This document shows positions 24,808 through 33,523 of a stretch of 64,000 bases of DNA, piece after piece. Location of the stretch: assembly GCF_000226295.1 (NCBI RefSeq), contig NC_016024.1:975501-1039500 (forward strand). Reading direction: 5' to 3'. How positions within the stretch are numbered: the first letter of the stretch is position 1; each line of letters begins with the position of its first letter. The notes under the pieces were generated by a model, which did no database searches, was not told the DNA's origin, and saw only the letters and a list, made by a program, of their open reading frames with translations. Source of the stretch: Chloracidobacterium thermophilum B (GTDB lineage Bacteria > Acidobacteriota > Blastocatellia > Chloracidobacteriales > Chloracidobacteriaceae). Position numbers and translations under genes: made by a program.

Positions 24808-25916
24808 ATCCTTCTCCGTGGTTACTCGCACATGGTGGACGTGTTTTCGAGGCGGCGCAGCGGTGGGGCATTGCGCCGACGGAAGTGCTGGACTTCAGCG
24901 CCAGTCTCAATCCCTGGGGGCCGCCGGCTTCCGTCAGGTCGGCGGTGGCGCAGGCGGACTGGACACATTACCCCGACGACACGGCGCTGCGCGCCAGCTT
25001 TGCGCAACGCCATCGGCTCGATCCGGCAGCCGTCGTGGTTGGCAACGGCGTATCGGGACTGCTTTTTGATGCCTTGCGCATCTGGCGTCCCCGGCGCGTC
25101 CTGCTGCTGGAACCTTCCTTTACCGAGTACCGCCGGGCGCTCGTGGCCGTCAACGCCTGTCTCGTCACCTGGCCGCTGCGTGCTGAAGACGGTTTTCAGC
25201 CCAACTTCGGGCAGCTTGGGCCGTTCATCCGCGAAACGCGCGTGGATACGGTCCTGCTCAACACACCGCACAACCCAACCGGCGTCGCCTATCCGCCGGA
25301 GCACCTGCTGGAGTTCGTCCGTACCGTGGCCCAGCACAGCGTACGGGTCGTGCTGGACGAATCCTTCGTGGATTACCAGCCCGAAAACTCGCTGATTCAG
25401 AAAGCCGCCAACCTGCCCAACGTCGTCGTCCTGCGTTCGATGACAAAGTTCTACACGATGCCGGGCTTGCGCGTCGGGGTCGCCGTTGCCTACCCGCCGC
25501 TGGCGCAGGAGTTGCGCCGTCAGACGGCCGCCTGGCCCGTCGGCGTACCGGCGCTCGAAGCAGCCCAAGCCGCCCTGGCCGATGAGGATTTTGCTTCCCG
25601 GACGCGCCTGCGTACCGAGTGCGCCCGGCGCACCTTTGCCCACGCCCTCGATGAACTCGGCTGCACGGTGTTTCCCAGTGCGGCCAACTTTTTGCTTCTC
25701 CGCCTGCCACGCGGCACAGGGACGGATTTGGCCCGCTGGCTGGAACCACACCACGTCCTCATCCGCCGCTGCACGGATTTTGTCGGTCTGGACGACCGCT
25801 ATGTGCGGGTTGCCGTCCGCGACGATGCCGCCAACGCGCATCTGGTCGCCCTGCTGGTACGCTGGCTTGAGGAACGACGGCAGGCGGAGTTGACCAGTTC
25901 ACAAGATTCCCGGTGA
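24804..25916 (+). CDS. cobD: Threonine-phosphate decarboxylase / class I-II aminotransferase
   Basis: 370 residues. A PLP fold-type I enzyme with HGGRVFEAAQRWG and DFSASLNPWGPP at the N-terminus, both typical of CobD/CobC rather than of HisC; LNTPHNPTG, VVLDESFVDY and SMTKFYTMPGLRVGV, whose Lys binds PLP. It decarboxylates L-threonine-O-3-phosphate to the aminopropanol phosphate that CbiB uses. The ATG overlaps the cbiB stop (ATGA), so the two steps are translationally coupled. In Rhodobacter-type naming it is cobC. Confidence 0.93.
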   Translation: MNPSPWLLAHGGRVFEAAQRWGIAPTEVLDFSASLNPWGPPASVRSAVAQADWTHYPDDTALRASFAQRHRLDPAAVVVGNGVSGLLFDALRIWRPRRVLLLEPSFTEYRRALVAVNACLVTWPLRAEDGFQPNFGQLGPFIRETRVDTVLLNTPHNPTGVAYPPEHLLEFVRTVAQHSVRVVLDESFVDYQPENSLIQKAANLPNVVVLRSMTKFYTMPGLRVGVAVAYPPLAQELRRQTAAWPVGVPALEAAQAALADEDFASRTRLRTECARRTFAHALDELGCTVFPSAANFLLLRLPRGTGTDLARWLEPHHVLIRRCTDFVGLDDRYVRVAVRDDAANAHLVALLVRWLEERRQAELTSSQDSR

Positions 25917-25949
25917 GTACCGGAAATGAAATGAAAGGAAAAACCTGCC

Positions 25950-28406
25950 ATGAGTTCCATCTTTCGTGGTCTGATCCTTGGCGCTGCCTGGTGGCTGCTG
26001 CTGGTCAGTAGCGCCGCAGCCCAGTCCAATGCCATTCGGGGACGCATCCTGGATGAACAGGGAAGCCCTGTTCCCAATGCCAGAGTGGCCCTGCAGGGGC
26101 GTGATGTCAGTGTGCGGCTCACGACGGTCAGCAGTGCCAACGGCGAATATGCCTTTGAAAACGTGGCCGGACGCGAATACCTCATCGAGGCCGAAGCGCC
26201 CGGCTTTGCCCGGACGACGCGCCGCGTCACACCCGGCGAGGCTGCCGACGTTACTCTCAAGGTGGAAGGAATTGCCGATGTCGTGGTGGTCACGGCCGCT
26301 GGTGCGCCCCAAACCGTGGATGAGGTCTCCAAGGCCATCACCGTCATTGACCGCCAGGAAATCCTCGACCGCAACGAGTTTGCCCTCTACGAAGTGTTGC
26401 GCACCGCGCCGGGTATCCAGATTCTCAACAACGGCGGTCCGGGCGCCTTTACCCAGCTTCGGACGCGGGGGCTGCGCCCGGATGCCACAGCCATCCTCTA
26501 CGACGGGTTGCGCTTCCGCGATGCCTCAACCACACAGGGTGATGCCACATCGTTTATGTCCAACCTCAACTTTGTGGATTTCGGACGGGTGGAGTTTCTG
26601 CGCGGGTCGGGTTCGTCGCTCTACGGGACGAATGCCGTGGGCGGCGTCGTCAACATCGTCTCCAATCCCGGCGGCGGCCCGACAACCGGCTCACTGCAAC
26701 TCGAAGGTGGCGGACTGGGACTGTTTCGCGGACGGTTTCAGCTTCAGGGCGGACTGGCCGGCGACCGTTTCACCTACAGCTTTGCCACAACGCACCTCAA
26801 CGTCACACGCGGCGTCAACGGCTGGACGCCCACGCGCAGCACGGGGGTTCAGGGAACGCTGCGCTATGACTTCACGCCCAACATTTCGTTGACCGGGCGC
26901 GTCAATGCCTCAGACGACTTTGTGGCGCTGCAAATCAGTCCGACGACGGCGGGCATTCCGGCGGCCAACTTTCCCACGGTCGGCGTCATTCCGGCGCGGT
27001 TTCTGCCGGCCGACCAGGTGCGGCGGCTGATTGCCGGTGTGCCGTCCTCCCAAATCATCTGGGGAGATACGACCATCATTCCCAACCGGCAGGACCCGGA
27101 CAACCGCCGGTCGTCTGACTTTGCCATGGGAGCGGTCATCTTCAACCACACCATCAACCCGACGGTAGGCTACCGGGTGGCGTGGCAGCGGGTGCATACG
27201 GCGCGCGTCTTTCAGAACGGCCCCGGCGGCTTTGGCTTCCAGCCGGTTACTTCCAACTTCCTCAACTATGTCGGCGACATTGACACCGTGGATGCACGGG
27301 TCAACTGGCAGCCGGCGCGCTGGTTCACCTTTACGGCCGGCTACGAGTTTGAACACGAAGCCTACTTTGACCGGCAGGACAACCGCCTGCCCGATCCCCG
27401 GCGGCGGGTGAACGTACAGACCAACATCAGCCAGAACGCCCATGCCGGCTACTTTCAGGCGCAGTTCCGGTTGCTCGAAGACCGGCTTCAGCTTTCCCTG
27501 TCGGGACGGACGCAGGGCTTCCGGTTGAATCGTCCCACGTTTGTGGCGACCGGGACGACCAGTGCCTACGCCAACGTGCAGCTCAAAGCACCGCCAACGG
27601 CCTACACCGGAGACATTTCAGCCTCGTATTTCGTCCCGACAACCAGGACCAAGCTGCGCGCCCACGTGGGCAATGCCTATCGCGCGCCGGCGCTCTATGA
27701 ACGCTTCGGGGGTGGCTTTTTCAACAATCCCGTCACCGGTCTGGTCAACTTCACGCCCTATGGCGATCCGTTCCTCGCCCCGGACCGGTACAACTCGTTT
27801 GACGCCGGAGTGGACCAGTATTTTTTCCGCGACCGGCTGCAAATCGGCATCACCGGCTTTTACACCCGCGTCGTGCAGATTACAGCCTTTGATTCGAGTG
27901 GCGTGCTGAATCCGGCCACCGATCCTTACGGGCGCTCTTCGGGATACATCAACGGTTCGGGCGGTATTTCACGCGGCGTTGAGGTCAGCTTCAATGCGCG
28001 TCCCACGACGACGCTGACGCTGAATGGTTCCTACACCCACACCAGCGCCGGCACGGACCGCGACGTATCGGTACGCGGCTTTTTCCGCATCTTTGGTGTT
28101 GCCGAACACACCTTCACCTTTGTGGCCAATCAGGCACTCGGCAAGCGCGTCAATATCAACTTTGACCTGGCGGCCTACAGCCGCACCTATGCGGCGCTGT
28201 TTGCCGTCAACCGGTCACGGGCGTTTGAAGTGCCGGGCTATGTCAAGGCCGATGTCATGGGCAGCTACACCCTTCCGGTCGGCAATGACCGGACGTTGCG
28301 TTTCTACGGTCAGGTTGAAAACCTGTTCAACCGGCGTTACTTCACCGGAAACGGCTGGCTGGCGCCGGGTGTCGTGGGGCGCGGCGGTGTGGCCTTCCAG
28401 TTCTAG
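25950..28406 (+). CDS. TonB-dependent receptor, probable cobalamin receptor (BtuB-like)
   Basis: 818 residues. A signal peptide ends near SAAAQ (residues 20-25). Residues about 28-110 form a carboxypeptidase-regulatory-like domain (IRGRILDEQGSPVPNARVAL). The plug follows (VDEVSKAITVIDRQEIL, APGIQILNNGGPG, YGTNAVGGVVNIVSN), then a 22-strand barrel ending in GRGGVAFQF with the terminal Phe. Outer-membrane uptake of a chelate is driven by TonB. The cobalamin assignment comes from its place in a riboswitch operon between cobD and btuF, 33 bases after cobD; the sequence alone would say only siderophore/cobalamin receptor. Confidence 0.88.
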   Translation: MSSIFRGLILGAAWWLLLVSSAAAQSNAIRGRILDEQGSPVPNARVALQGRDVSVRLTTVSSANGEYAFENVAGREYLIEAEAPGFARTTRRVTPGEAADVTLKVEGIADVVVVTAAGAPQTVDEVSKAITVIDRQEILDRNEFALYEVLRTAPGIQILNNGGPGAFTQLRTRGLRPDATAILYDGLRFRDASTTQGDATSFMSNLNFVDFGRVEFLRGSGSSLYGTNAVGGVVNIVSNPGGGPTTGSLQLEGGGLGLFRGRFQLQGGLAGDRFTYSFATTHLNVTRGVNGWTPTRSTGVQGTLRYDFTPNISLTGRVNASDDFVALQISPTTAGIPAANFPTVGVIPARFLPADQVRRLIAGVPSSQIIWGDTTIIPNRQDPDNRRSSDFAMGAVIFNHTINPTVGYRVAWQRVHTARVFQNGPGGFGFQPVTSNFLNYVGDIDTVDARVNWQPARWFTFTAGYEFEHEAYFDRQDNRLPDPRRRVNVQTNISQNAHAGYFQAQFRLLEDRLQLSLSGRTQGFRLNRPTFVATGTTSAYANVQLKAPPTAYTGDISASYFVPTTRTKLRAHVGNAYRAPALYERFGGGFFNNPVTGLVNFTPYGDPFLAPDRYNSFDAGVDQYFFRDRLQIGITGFYTRVVQITAFDSSGVLNPATDPYGRSSGYINGSGGISRGVEVSFNARPTTTLTLNGSYTHTSAGTDRDVSVRGFFRIFGVAEHTFTFVANQALGKRVNINFDLAAYSRTYAALFAVNRSRAFEVPGYVKADVMGSYTLPVGNDRTLRFYGQVENLFNRRYFTGNGWLAPGVVGRGGVAFQF

Positions 28407-28418
28407 GTGGCAGCCGAA

Positions 28419-28937
28419 ATGGAAGCCGGGCCGCCAGACCGTTTTCTCGATGTGGTGCGCGCCGATGGCGTCGTCAGGGAACTGCGCGTCATCGAGGGGC
28501 AGCTTTTCGTCTGCCAGGGCTGCTGCTGCGGACAGACGGAGCGGGGGATTCCAGCCGTACCGCTCGACGCCTACAAGCGTGAGTGGAAAGGGCGTGGGCT
28601 GCGGTTGCGCGTGCACCTGACAGTCACCGGCTGCCTGGGCCCGTGCCCACTGGCCAACGTCATCCTCATTCTCTTTGGCGGGGAAACGGTCTGGCTGCAC
28701 TCCGTCAACGATGAAGCGACCGTGATGGCGGTGTTTGACTACCTTGAAGCCATGCTGGCCGCCGGGCGGTATCTCCCTCCGCCCGGCGCGCTGGCGGCGC
28801 GGCATTTCAACCGCCACATCTTTGATTCCGCTTCACCCGGCGTCTGGCGCAGTGAGAAGCGGAGTGACCTGACGCAACCGCCTTCAGCAGACCCGGCGGC
28901 AGGACAGGTGACAGCTGTCGGAAAGGTGTCCGGGTAA
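28419..28937 (+). CDS. Thioredoxin-like 2Fe-2S ferredoxin-type protein, cobalamin-cluster-associated
   Basis: 172 residues. VCQGCCCGQTERG gives Cys32, 35, 36, 37 and HLTVTGCLGPCPLAN gives Cys72 and Cys76. The layout (Cys near the N-terminus, then 'TGCLGPC' after a beta-alpha unit, then VSIL-like strand LILFGGETVWLHSV) is that of thioredoxin-fold [2Fe-2S] ferredoxins. I do not recognise a named member; similar cysteine-rich proteins are often found next to cobalamin transport genes. A reductive role on corrinoids is inference. GTG 28407 directly after the btuB stop lacks a binding site, so ATG 28419 (AGGTGG before it) is chosen. Confidence 0.75.
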   Translation: MEAGPPDRFLDVVRADGVVRELRVIEGQLFVCQGCCCGQTERGIPAVPLDAYKREWKGRGLRLRVHLTVTGCLGPCPLANVILILFGGETVWLHSVNDEATVMAVFDYLEAMLAAGRYLPPPGALAARHFNRHIFDSASPGVWRSEKRSDLTQPPSADPAAGQVTAVGKVSG

Positions 28938-28943
28938 GCCTTC

Positions 28944-29909
28944 ATGACACGACTTCTGGCCAATCTGGGACTGGTGGTATTGGCGCTGGGGCTGTCAGCG
29001 CTGGCCGGGAAGTACGGCTTTGCCTGGCAAAAAGCTGCGCTTTCGATGCCGCACCACAGCGACAACACCGCAGCGCAGCGCCCATCACGCATCATTTCAA
29101 CCGAATACAATGTCAATGAAATCGTCATGGACATGGTTGCGCCGGAGCGGATTCTGGCGCTCAGCCAGGATGCCGACAATCCGGGCCTATGCAACATCTT
29201 GGAACGCACCGCGCAGATTCCGGGACGGGTGGCGTCCAATCCGATCCGGGTCGAGCAAATTCTGGCGCTCGAACCGGATGTGGTCTTCGTTGGGGCTGCG
29301 TGCCCGGCAGAAACCGTGTCGTTGCTTGAGCTGGGCGGTGTGCGTGTCGTACGCATCAACCGTGGTTATACGATTAGCGAAATTCAGGAAAACATCCGGC
29401 TTATTGGCAACGCCGTTGGCGAACCGGCGCGGGCGGAAGACCTGATTGCCGGGATGAATCGTGAACTGGCGACTATCCGCCGCATTGTGGCTGATGCGCC
29501 AGCGCCACGGGCGCTCTACATCGGAAGCGGTTATGGGTACACCGCCGGGATTGGCACCTACACCGATGAGTTACTTCATGCGGCCGGCGCGCGCAATGCC
29601 GCACGGGAAGCCGGCATCAAGGCGTGGGGCAAAATCGCCCTCGAAACGGTCATTGAGATGGACCCGGATGTGATTTTTGTACCCGACACCGGCGGTCGCG
29701 CGCACGGTGCCGTCGGTATGCGGCTGGTCATTCCGCCAAAACCACTCGAACAGGACCCGGTGTGGCAGGACGTGCGGGCCGTCAAATCCGGCCGGGTGGT
29801 GACGTTGCCCTCAAGCCTGCTGCTCTGTAACTCGCACTACAACACGCGGGCGGCGTGGGCTATGGCACGGGCGCTGCATCCTGACCGGTTTCAGCAGAAT
29901 TCGCCATGA
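28944..29909 (+). CDS. btuF: Periplasmic corrinoid-binding protein (BtuF-like)
   Basis: 321 residues. An N-terminal hydrophobic stretch (LANLGLVVLALGLSALAG) is a signal or membrane anchor without a lipobox Cys at the usual site. The mature part follows the BtuF/FhuD two-lobe plan: RIISTEYNVNEIVMDMVAPERILALS, ALEPDVVFVGAACPAE, and VSLLELGGVRVVRIN, with a long connecting helix. It would deliver cobalamin to BtuCD. Overlaps btuC by four bases. The ligand is inferred from context; haem-binding relatives look similar. Confidence 0.85.
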   Translation: MTRLLANLGLVVLALGLSALAGKYGFAWQKAALSMPHHSDNTAAQRPSRIISTEYNVNEIVMDMVAPERILALSQDADNPGLCNILERTAQIPGRVASNPIRVEQILALEPDVVFVGAACPAETVSLLELGGVRVVRINRGYTISEIQENIRLIGNAVGEPARAEDLIAGMNRELATIRRIVADAPAPRALYIGSGYGYTAGIGTYTDELLHAAGARNAAREAGIKAWGKIALETVIEMDPDVIFVPDTGGRAHGAVGMRLVIPPKPLEQDPVWQDVRAVKSGRVVTLPSSLLLCNSHYNTRAAWAMARALHPDRFQQNSP

Positions 29910-30940
29910 CGCGCCGTGACGCATGGATGTTGACCGGATTGACGCTGCTGCTGACCGGGGTGGTCATTCTGGCAACCGCTCTGGGGACAGCAAATGTGCC
30001 CCCGCTGCGCGCCATGCGCATCCTGTGGGATGTCCTGACCGGCAACGAAGGTGACTATCCGGCGTGGCAGCGAACCGTCCTGTTGTGGGTACGTCTGCCG
30101 CGCGTCCTGACAGCGGCGCTGGTCGGAGGCGGGCTGGCGCTGACCGGGGCCGTGATGCAGGCGATTTTTCGCAATCCGATGGCCGAGCCGGGCATCATCG
30201 GCGTCTCGGCGGGGGCGGCTTTTGGGGCGGTGACGGCGCTGTATCTTGGCGCGACGACCTTCTCGATGCTGCTGGCTCCGACAGGCGCTTTCATCGGCGC
30301 GCTCGGCTGCACGTTTGTCGTCTATGCTCTGGCGTCAAGCGGGCGCGGACGGCTGTCGGTCACGACCCTGTTGTTGTCGGGGGTTGCCGTGGGCAGTATC
30401 GTGTCGGCCCTGACCTCGTTTGTGCTCGCTTTGTCGCTGCGCCAGTGGGAGGTCGGGCGGCAGATGCTCTCTTGGCTGATGGGGGATTTTGAAGGGCGCT
30501 CGTGGGGCCACGTGGCGCTGGTATTTCCGCTGACCCTGGTGGGGAGTGTCTGGCTGGCACTGCACGGCCGGGAACTCAACCTGCTGCTGACCGGTGAAGA
30601 ATCCGCGCTGTCGCTGGGGATTGACGTGCCGGCGCTGCGCCGCAACCTGATTGTCTGGGCTTCGCTGGTGACGGCGGCGGCGGTCTCGGCCGTGGGGGCC
30701 ATTGGGTTTGTTGGCTTGATTGTGCCGCACCTGTTGCGTCTGGTGATGGGGCCGGACAACCGCCGTCTGTTGCCAGCGGCGTTTCTGGGCGGAGCGGCCT
30801 TTCTGGTGGTGGCTGACATGGTGTGCCGTCTGGCGTCTCTGTCGGACTTGCGTCCGGGTGTCGTCACCTCGCTGGTCGGTGGGCCGTTCTTTCTCTACCT
30901 GCTCATCCGGTCGCGGCGCACGTGGGCGGCCACGGTGTGA
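29906..30940 (+). CDS. btuC: FecCD-family ABC permease (BtuC-like)
   Basis: 344 residues with about ten helices. Typical elements: RLPRVLTAALVGGGLALTGA, MQAIFRNPMAEPGIIGVSAG, then LSWLMGDFEGRSW, LSLGIDVPALRR, and GAIGFVGLIVPHLLRLVMGPDNR with the L-loop for the ATPase. This is the inner-membrane channel of the corrinoid importer. The start overlaps btuF (ATGA), and btuD begins seven bases after its stop, as usual for an ABC importer. Confidence 0.92.
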   Translation: MTRRDAWMLTGLTLLLTGVVILATALGTANVPPLRAMRILWDVLTGNEGDYPAWQRTVLLWVRLPRVLTAALVGGGLALTGAVMQAIFRNPMAEPGIIGVSAGAAFGAVTALYLGATTFSMLLAPTGAFIGALGCTFVVYALASSGRGRLSVTTLLLSGVAVGSIVSALTSFVLALSLRQWEVGRQMLSWLMGDFEGRSWGHVALVFPLTLVGSVWLALHGRELNLLLTGEESALSLGIDVPALRRNLIVWASLVTAAAVSAVGAIGFVGLIVPHLLRLVMGPDNRRLLPAAFLGGAAFLVVADMVCRLASLSDLRPGVVTSLVGGPFFLYLLIRSRRTWAATV

Positions 30941-30947
30941 AGCTTTT

Positions 30948-31754
30948 ATGGCATTTCTTGAACTCAACGACGTGTGGTTTGAGGTGAATGGCAAGGCGAT
31001 TGTACGCGAAGTGTCCCTGTCGCCGCCGCCAGGCAGCTTTCTGGCCCTGATCGGACCGAACGGCTCCGGGAAGACAACGGTGATTCGGTTGCTTGCCGGG
31101 CTGCTGTTACCAACCCGTGGTGTGGCTTATCTGGAAGGCCGTGACCTGCGCCAGTGGTCGCGCCGGGAAGTGGCGCGGAAAGTGGCAGTCGTTCCGCAGG
31201 ATACGCATCTGGATTTTGCGTTTACCGTGCGCGACATCGTCGCCATGGGACGGCACGCACATCTGGGACGTTTCCAGCCGGAAGGGGCGCACGACCGCGC
31301 CGTGATTGAACAGGCCATGGCGCGGGCCGACATCCTGGATTTGCGCGCGCGGCTGGTCACAGAGCTTTCCGGCGGAGAGCGCCAGCGCGTCCTCATTGCG
31401 CGCAGCCTGGCAACCGAAGCGCCGACGATTCTGCTCGATGAACCCACGGCCAGTCTGGATGTGGCGCACGCGCTTGAAACCTACGAGCTGTGCCGAAGGC
31501 TGGCCCGCGAAGGCAAAACCATCGTGATGGCCGTCCACGATCTCAATGCCGCCGCCCGTTATGCTGACCGGGTGGCGGTGATGCAGGGGGGGCGGTGTGT
31601 GGCGCAGGGCCGGCCCGAAGAGGTGATGAACGAACGCCTGCTGGCCGACGTGTTTGGCGTACAGGTGGAAATGTACCGGTCACGCGGCGGGTGGATGAGT
31701 TTTGTCTTTCACCTGGGGCCGGTTGCCGCTGAAGTGGCGGAGTATCCGCGCTAG
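30948..31754 (+). CDS. btuD: ABC transporter ATP-binding protein (BtuD-like)
   Basis: 268 residues. Walker A GPNGSGKT (36-43), Q-loop VPQDTHLDFAFTVRDIVAMG, signature ELSGGERQRV, Walker B ILLDEPTASLD and the switch His in VMAVHDLNAAA. The frame is open 30 codons upstream into btuC but ATG 30948 directly precedes the domain start (MAFLELNDVWFEVNGKAIV). It powers the BtuCDF importer and is the last gene before the terminator at 31763. Confidence 0.93.
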   Translation: MAFLELNDVWFEVNGKAIVREVSLSPPPGSFLALIGPNGSGKTTVIRLLAGLLLPTRGVAYLEGRDLRQWSRREVARKVAVVPQDTHLDFAFTVRDIVAMGRHAHLGRFQPEGAHDRAVIEQAMARADILDLRARLVTELSGGERQRVLIARSLATEAPTILLDEPTASLDVAHALETYELCRRLAREGKTIVMAVHDLNAAARYADRVAVMQGGRCVAQGRPEEVMNERLLADVFGVQVEMYRSRGGWMSFVFHLGPVAAEVAEYPR

Positions 31755-31762
31755 TCCTCTGA

Positions 31763-31795
31763 ACAGACCCGTGCATCGTGCAGGCCTGTTTTTGC
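31763..31795 (+). terminator. Terminator of the cobalamin uptake operon
   Basis: ACAG...CTGT, CC/GG and TGCA/TGCA pair in a stem broken by small mismatches (31763-31789), directly followed by TTTTTG. It begins nine bases after the btuD stop and separates the operon from cobQ. Confidence 0.65.
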
Positions 31796-31805
31796 CGTAA
31801 GTGTC

Positions 31806-31845
31806 TGTGGGAGCGTCGCCCGGAATGGCCGGGCTGATCGCCACA
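31806..31845 (+). promoter_or_regulatory. Structured leader hairpin before cobQ
   Basis: Nested arms TGTGG (31806-31810) / CCACA (31841-31845) and GCCCGG (31818-31823) / CCGGGC (31829-31834) enclose a five-base loop. It lies 109 bases before the cobQ start. It is not a cobalamin riboswitch as I know the class; it could be a regulatory or stabilising leader. Confidence 0.45.
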
Positions 31846-31953
31846 GAGGGCTGGCTTTGCCGTGGACATCATGGCTAAAAGCACGGTGGTTCTCTTTGGC
31901 AGCCCACTTTTCGGGACATACCCGGACAGACGCAGACAGAGGAGGTGTTCACC

Positions 31954-33492
31954 ATGCCGGCGCGGGCGCTGATGGTGCTGGGGACGGCATCCCATGTGGG
32001 CAAGTCGCTGCTGACGGCCGGGCTGTGCCGCATCTTCAGACAGAACGGCTGGCGCGTTGCTCCGTTCAAGGCGCAGAACATGGCACTCAACTCGGCGGCC
32101 ACACCCGACGGCGGAGAAATCGGCCGGGCCCAGGCGCTTCAGGCCGAAGCCTGCGAACTGGCCCCGACGACCGACATGAACCCGATTCTCATCAAGCCGT
32201 CGTCTGATCAGACGGCGCAGTATGTCGTTCAGGGGAAGGTTTGGCGCAACCTGACGGCGCGCGATTACTTTTCTTTTCGGGTACGGGAACTGTTCCCGCG
32301 TGTTCTGGAAAGCTACACCCGCCTGGCTGAACAGTTTGATCTCATCGTTCTCGAAGGAGCCGGCTCGCCGGCGGAAATCAATCTCCGCGACTACGACATC
32401 GTGAACATGCGTATGGCACACGCGGCCAATGCCGCCTGCCTGCTGGTGGGGGATATTGACCGGGGCGGAGTGTTTGCCTCTCTGGTGGGGACACTTGTGC
32501 TGCTGGACGAAGCCGACCGCGCGCGGATTCGCGGGACGGTCATCAACAAGTTCCGGGGCGACCGCAAGCTGCTCGAACCGGGGCTGGCTATGCTGGAAGC
32601 CCATACGCAGCGGCCATGTGTGGGCGTTGTCCCATACCTGCCCAACCTCAAGCTCGATGAGGAAGACAGCGTGGCGCTGGAAGACCGCCAGACACCGGCC
32701 CGCATCTGGAAGAGCTTGCCAAACACGCCGGAGCGACCGCTGCGCATTGGCGTCATCGCGCTGCCGTGGATGTCGAACTTCACGGACTTTGATGCCCTGG
32801 CTGCAGAGCCTTCCGTGGCCCTGGCCTTTCTGGAACGTCCTGAAGACGTGGCGGCGGCAGATGTCATCATCCTGCCCGGAACGAAGCAAACCCTGCACGA
32901 CCTGCGCTACCTCCGCGAACGTGGCTTTGTGCCGCCGCTGCTGGCGCATGCCCGAACCAGGCCGCTGGTGGGCATCTGCGGTGGGATGCAAATCCTTGGG
33001 CAGCGGATTGAAGACCCGACCGGCGCGGAAGGCGGTGGCTGGGATGAGGGGCTGGGATGCCTGCCCATTGTGACCGTGCTGCGGTCCAGGAAGTGGACGA
33101 CGCCAGCCACCGGGCGTTGGCGGCCGCCGACCCTGTTTGGCCAGCCGGCGCCGAACCTGCGCGCCGAAGGCTATGAGATTCATCTGGGCGAGACCGTCTA
33201 TGCCCCCGGCGCTGAAGGGCTGTTCGACGTAGTGCGCGCCACCGGGGAACAGGTCGTGGATGGCGCCGTTTCACCGGATGGACGAATCATCGGAACGTAC
33301 TTGCACGGACTGTTTGATGACGACAATTTCCGGCATCACTTCATCGCGGCTGTCCGCCGCATGTGTCATCTGTCGCCGGCCGAAAGCCTGCGCAGCTACC
33401 GGTCAGAGCGACGGCAACGCCTGGACGATCTGGCGGCGGCCTTGCGTACGGCGCTGGACGTGACCCGGATCGAGCGTTGGCTCGCAGCCTGA
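31954..33492 (+). CDS. cobQ: Adenosylcobyric acid synthase (glutamine-hydrolysing)
   Basis: 512 residues. N-terminal DTB-synthase-like P-loop domain (VLGTASHVGKSLLTAGLCRI) and PFKAQNMALNSAATPDGGEIG; then MNPILIKPSSDQTAQYVV, VGDIDRGGVFASL, VINKFRGDRKLLEPGL, and a class I GATase-like domain with LVGICGGMQILGQ, whose Cys is the nucleophile, ending in GTYLHGLFDD. It amidates four side chains of adenosylcobyrinic acid a,c-diamide to cobyric acid, the step before CbiB. ATG 31954 follows GAGGAGG by eight bases. It is in its own transcription unit after the btuD terminator. Confidence 0.96.
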   Translation: MPARALMVLGTASHVGKSLLTAGLCRIFRQNGWRVAPFKAQNMALNSAATPDGGEIGRAQALQAEACELAPTTDMNPILIKPSSDQTAQYVVQGKVWRNLTARDYFSFRVRELFPRVLESYTRLAEQFDLIVLEGAGSPAEINLRDYDIVNMRMAHAANAACLLVGDIDRGGVFASLVGTLVLLDEADRARIRGTVINKFRGDRKLLEPGLAMLEAHTQRPCVGVVPYLPNLKLDEEDSVALEDRQTPARIWKSLPNTPERPLRIGVIALPWMSNFTDFDALAAEPSVALAFLERPEDVAAADVIILPGTKQTLHDLRYLRERGFVPPLLAHARTRPLVGICGGMQILGQRIEDPTGAEGGGWDEGLGCLPIVTVLRSRKWTTPATGRWRPPTLFGQPAPNLRAEGYEIHLGETVYAPGAEGLFDVVRATGEQVVDGAVSPDGRIIGTYLHGLFDDDNFRHHFIAAVRRMCHLSPAESLRSYRSERRQRLDDLAAALRTALDVTRIERWLAA

Positions 33493-33523
33493 TCGCCCCC
33501 AAGCTTTCCTTCCCCTCGTACGT

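Noticed and set aside
31871-31975. Short frame starting ATG near 31871 that could be a leader peptide for cobQ
   Set aside because: No ribosome binding site and no regulatory codon run; it runs into the cobQ start by chance.
31543-33183. Minus-strand open frame of 546 codons opposite cobQ
   Set aside because: cobQ has all P-loop and GATase motifs and a strong binding site; the antisense product is Arg/Gln/His-rich with no family pattern.
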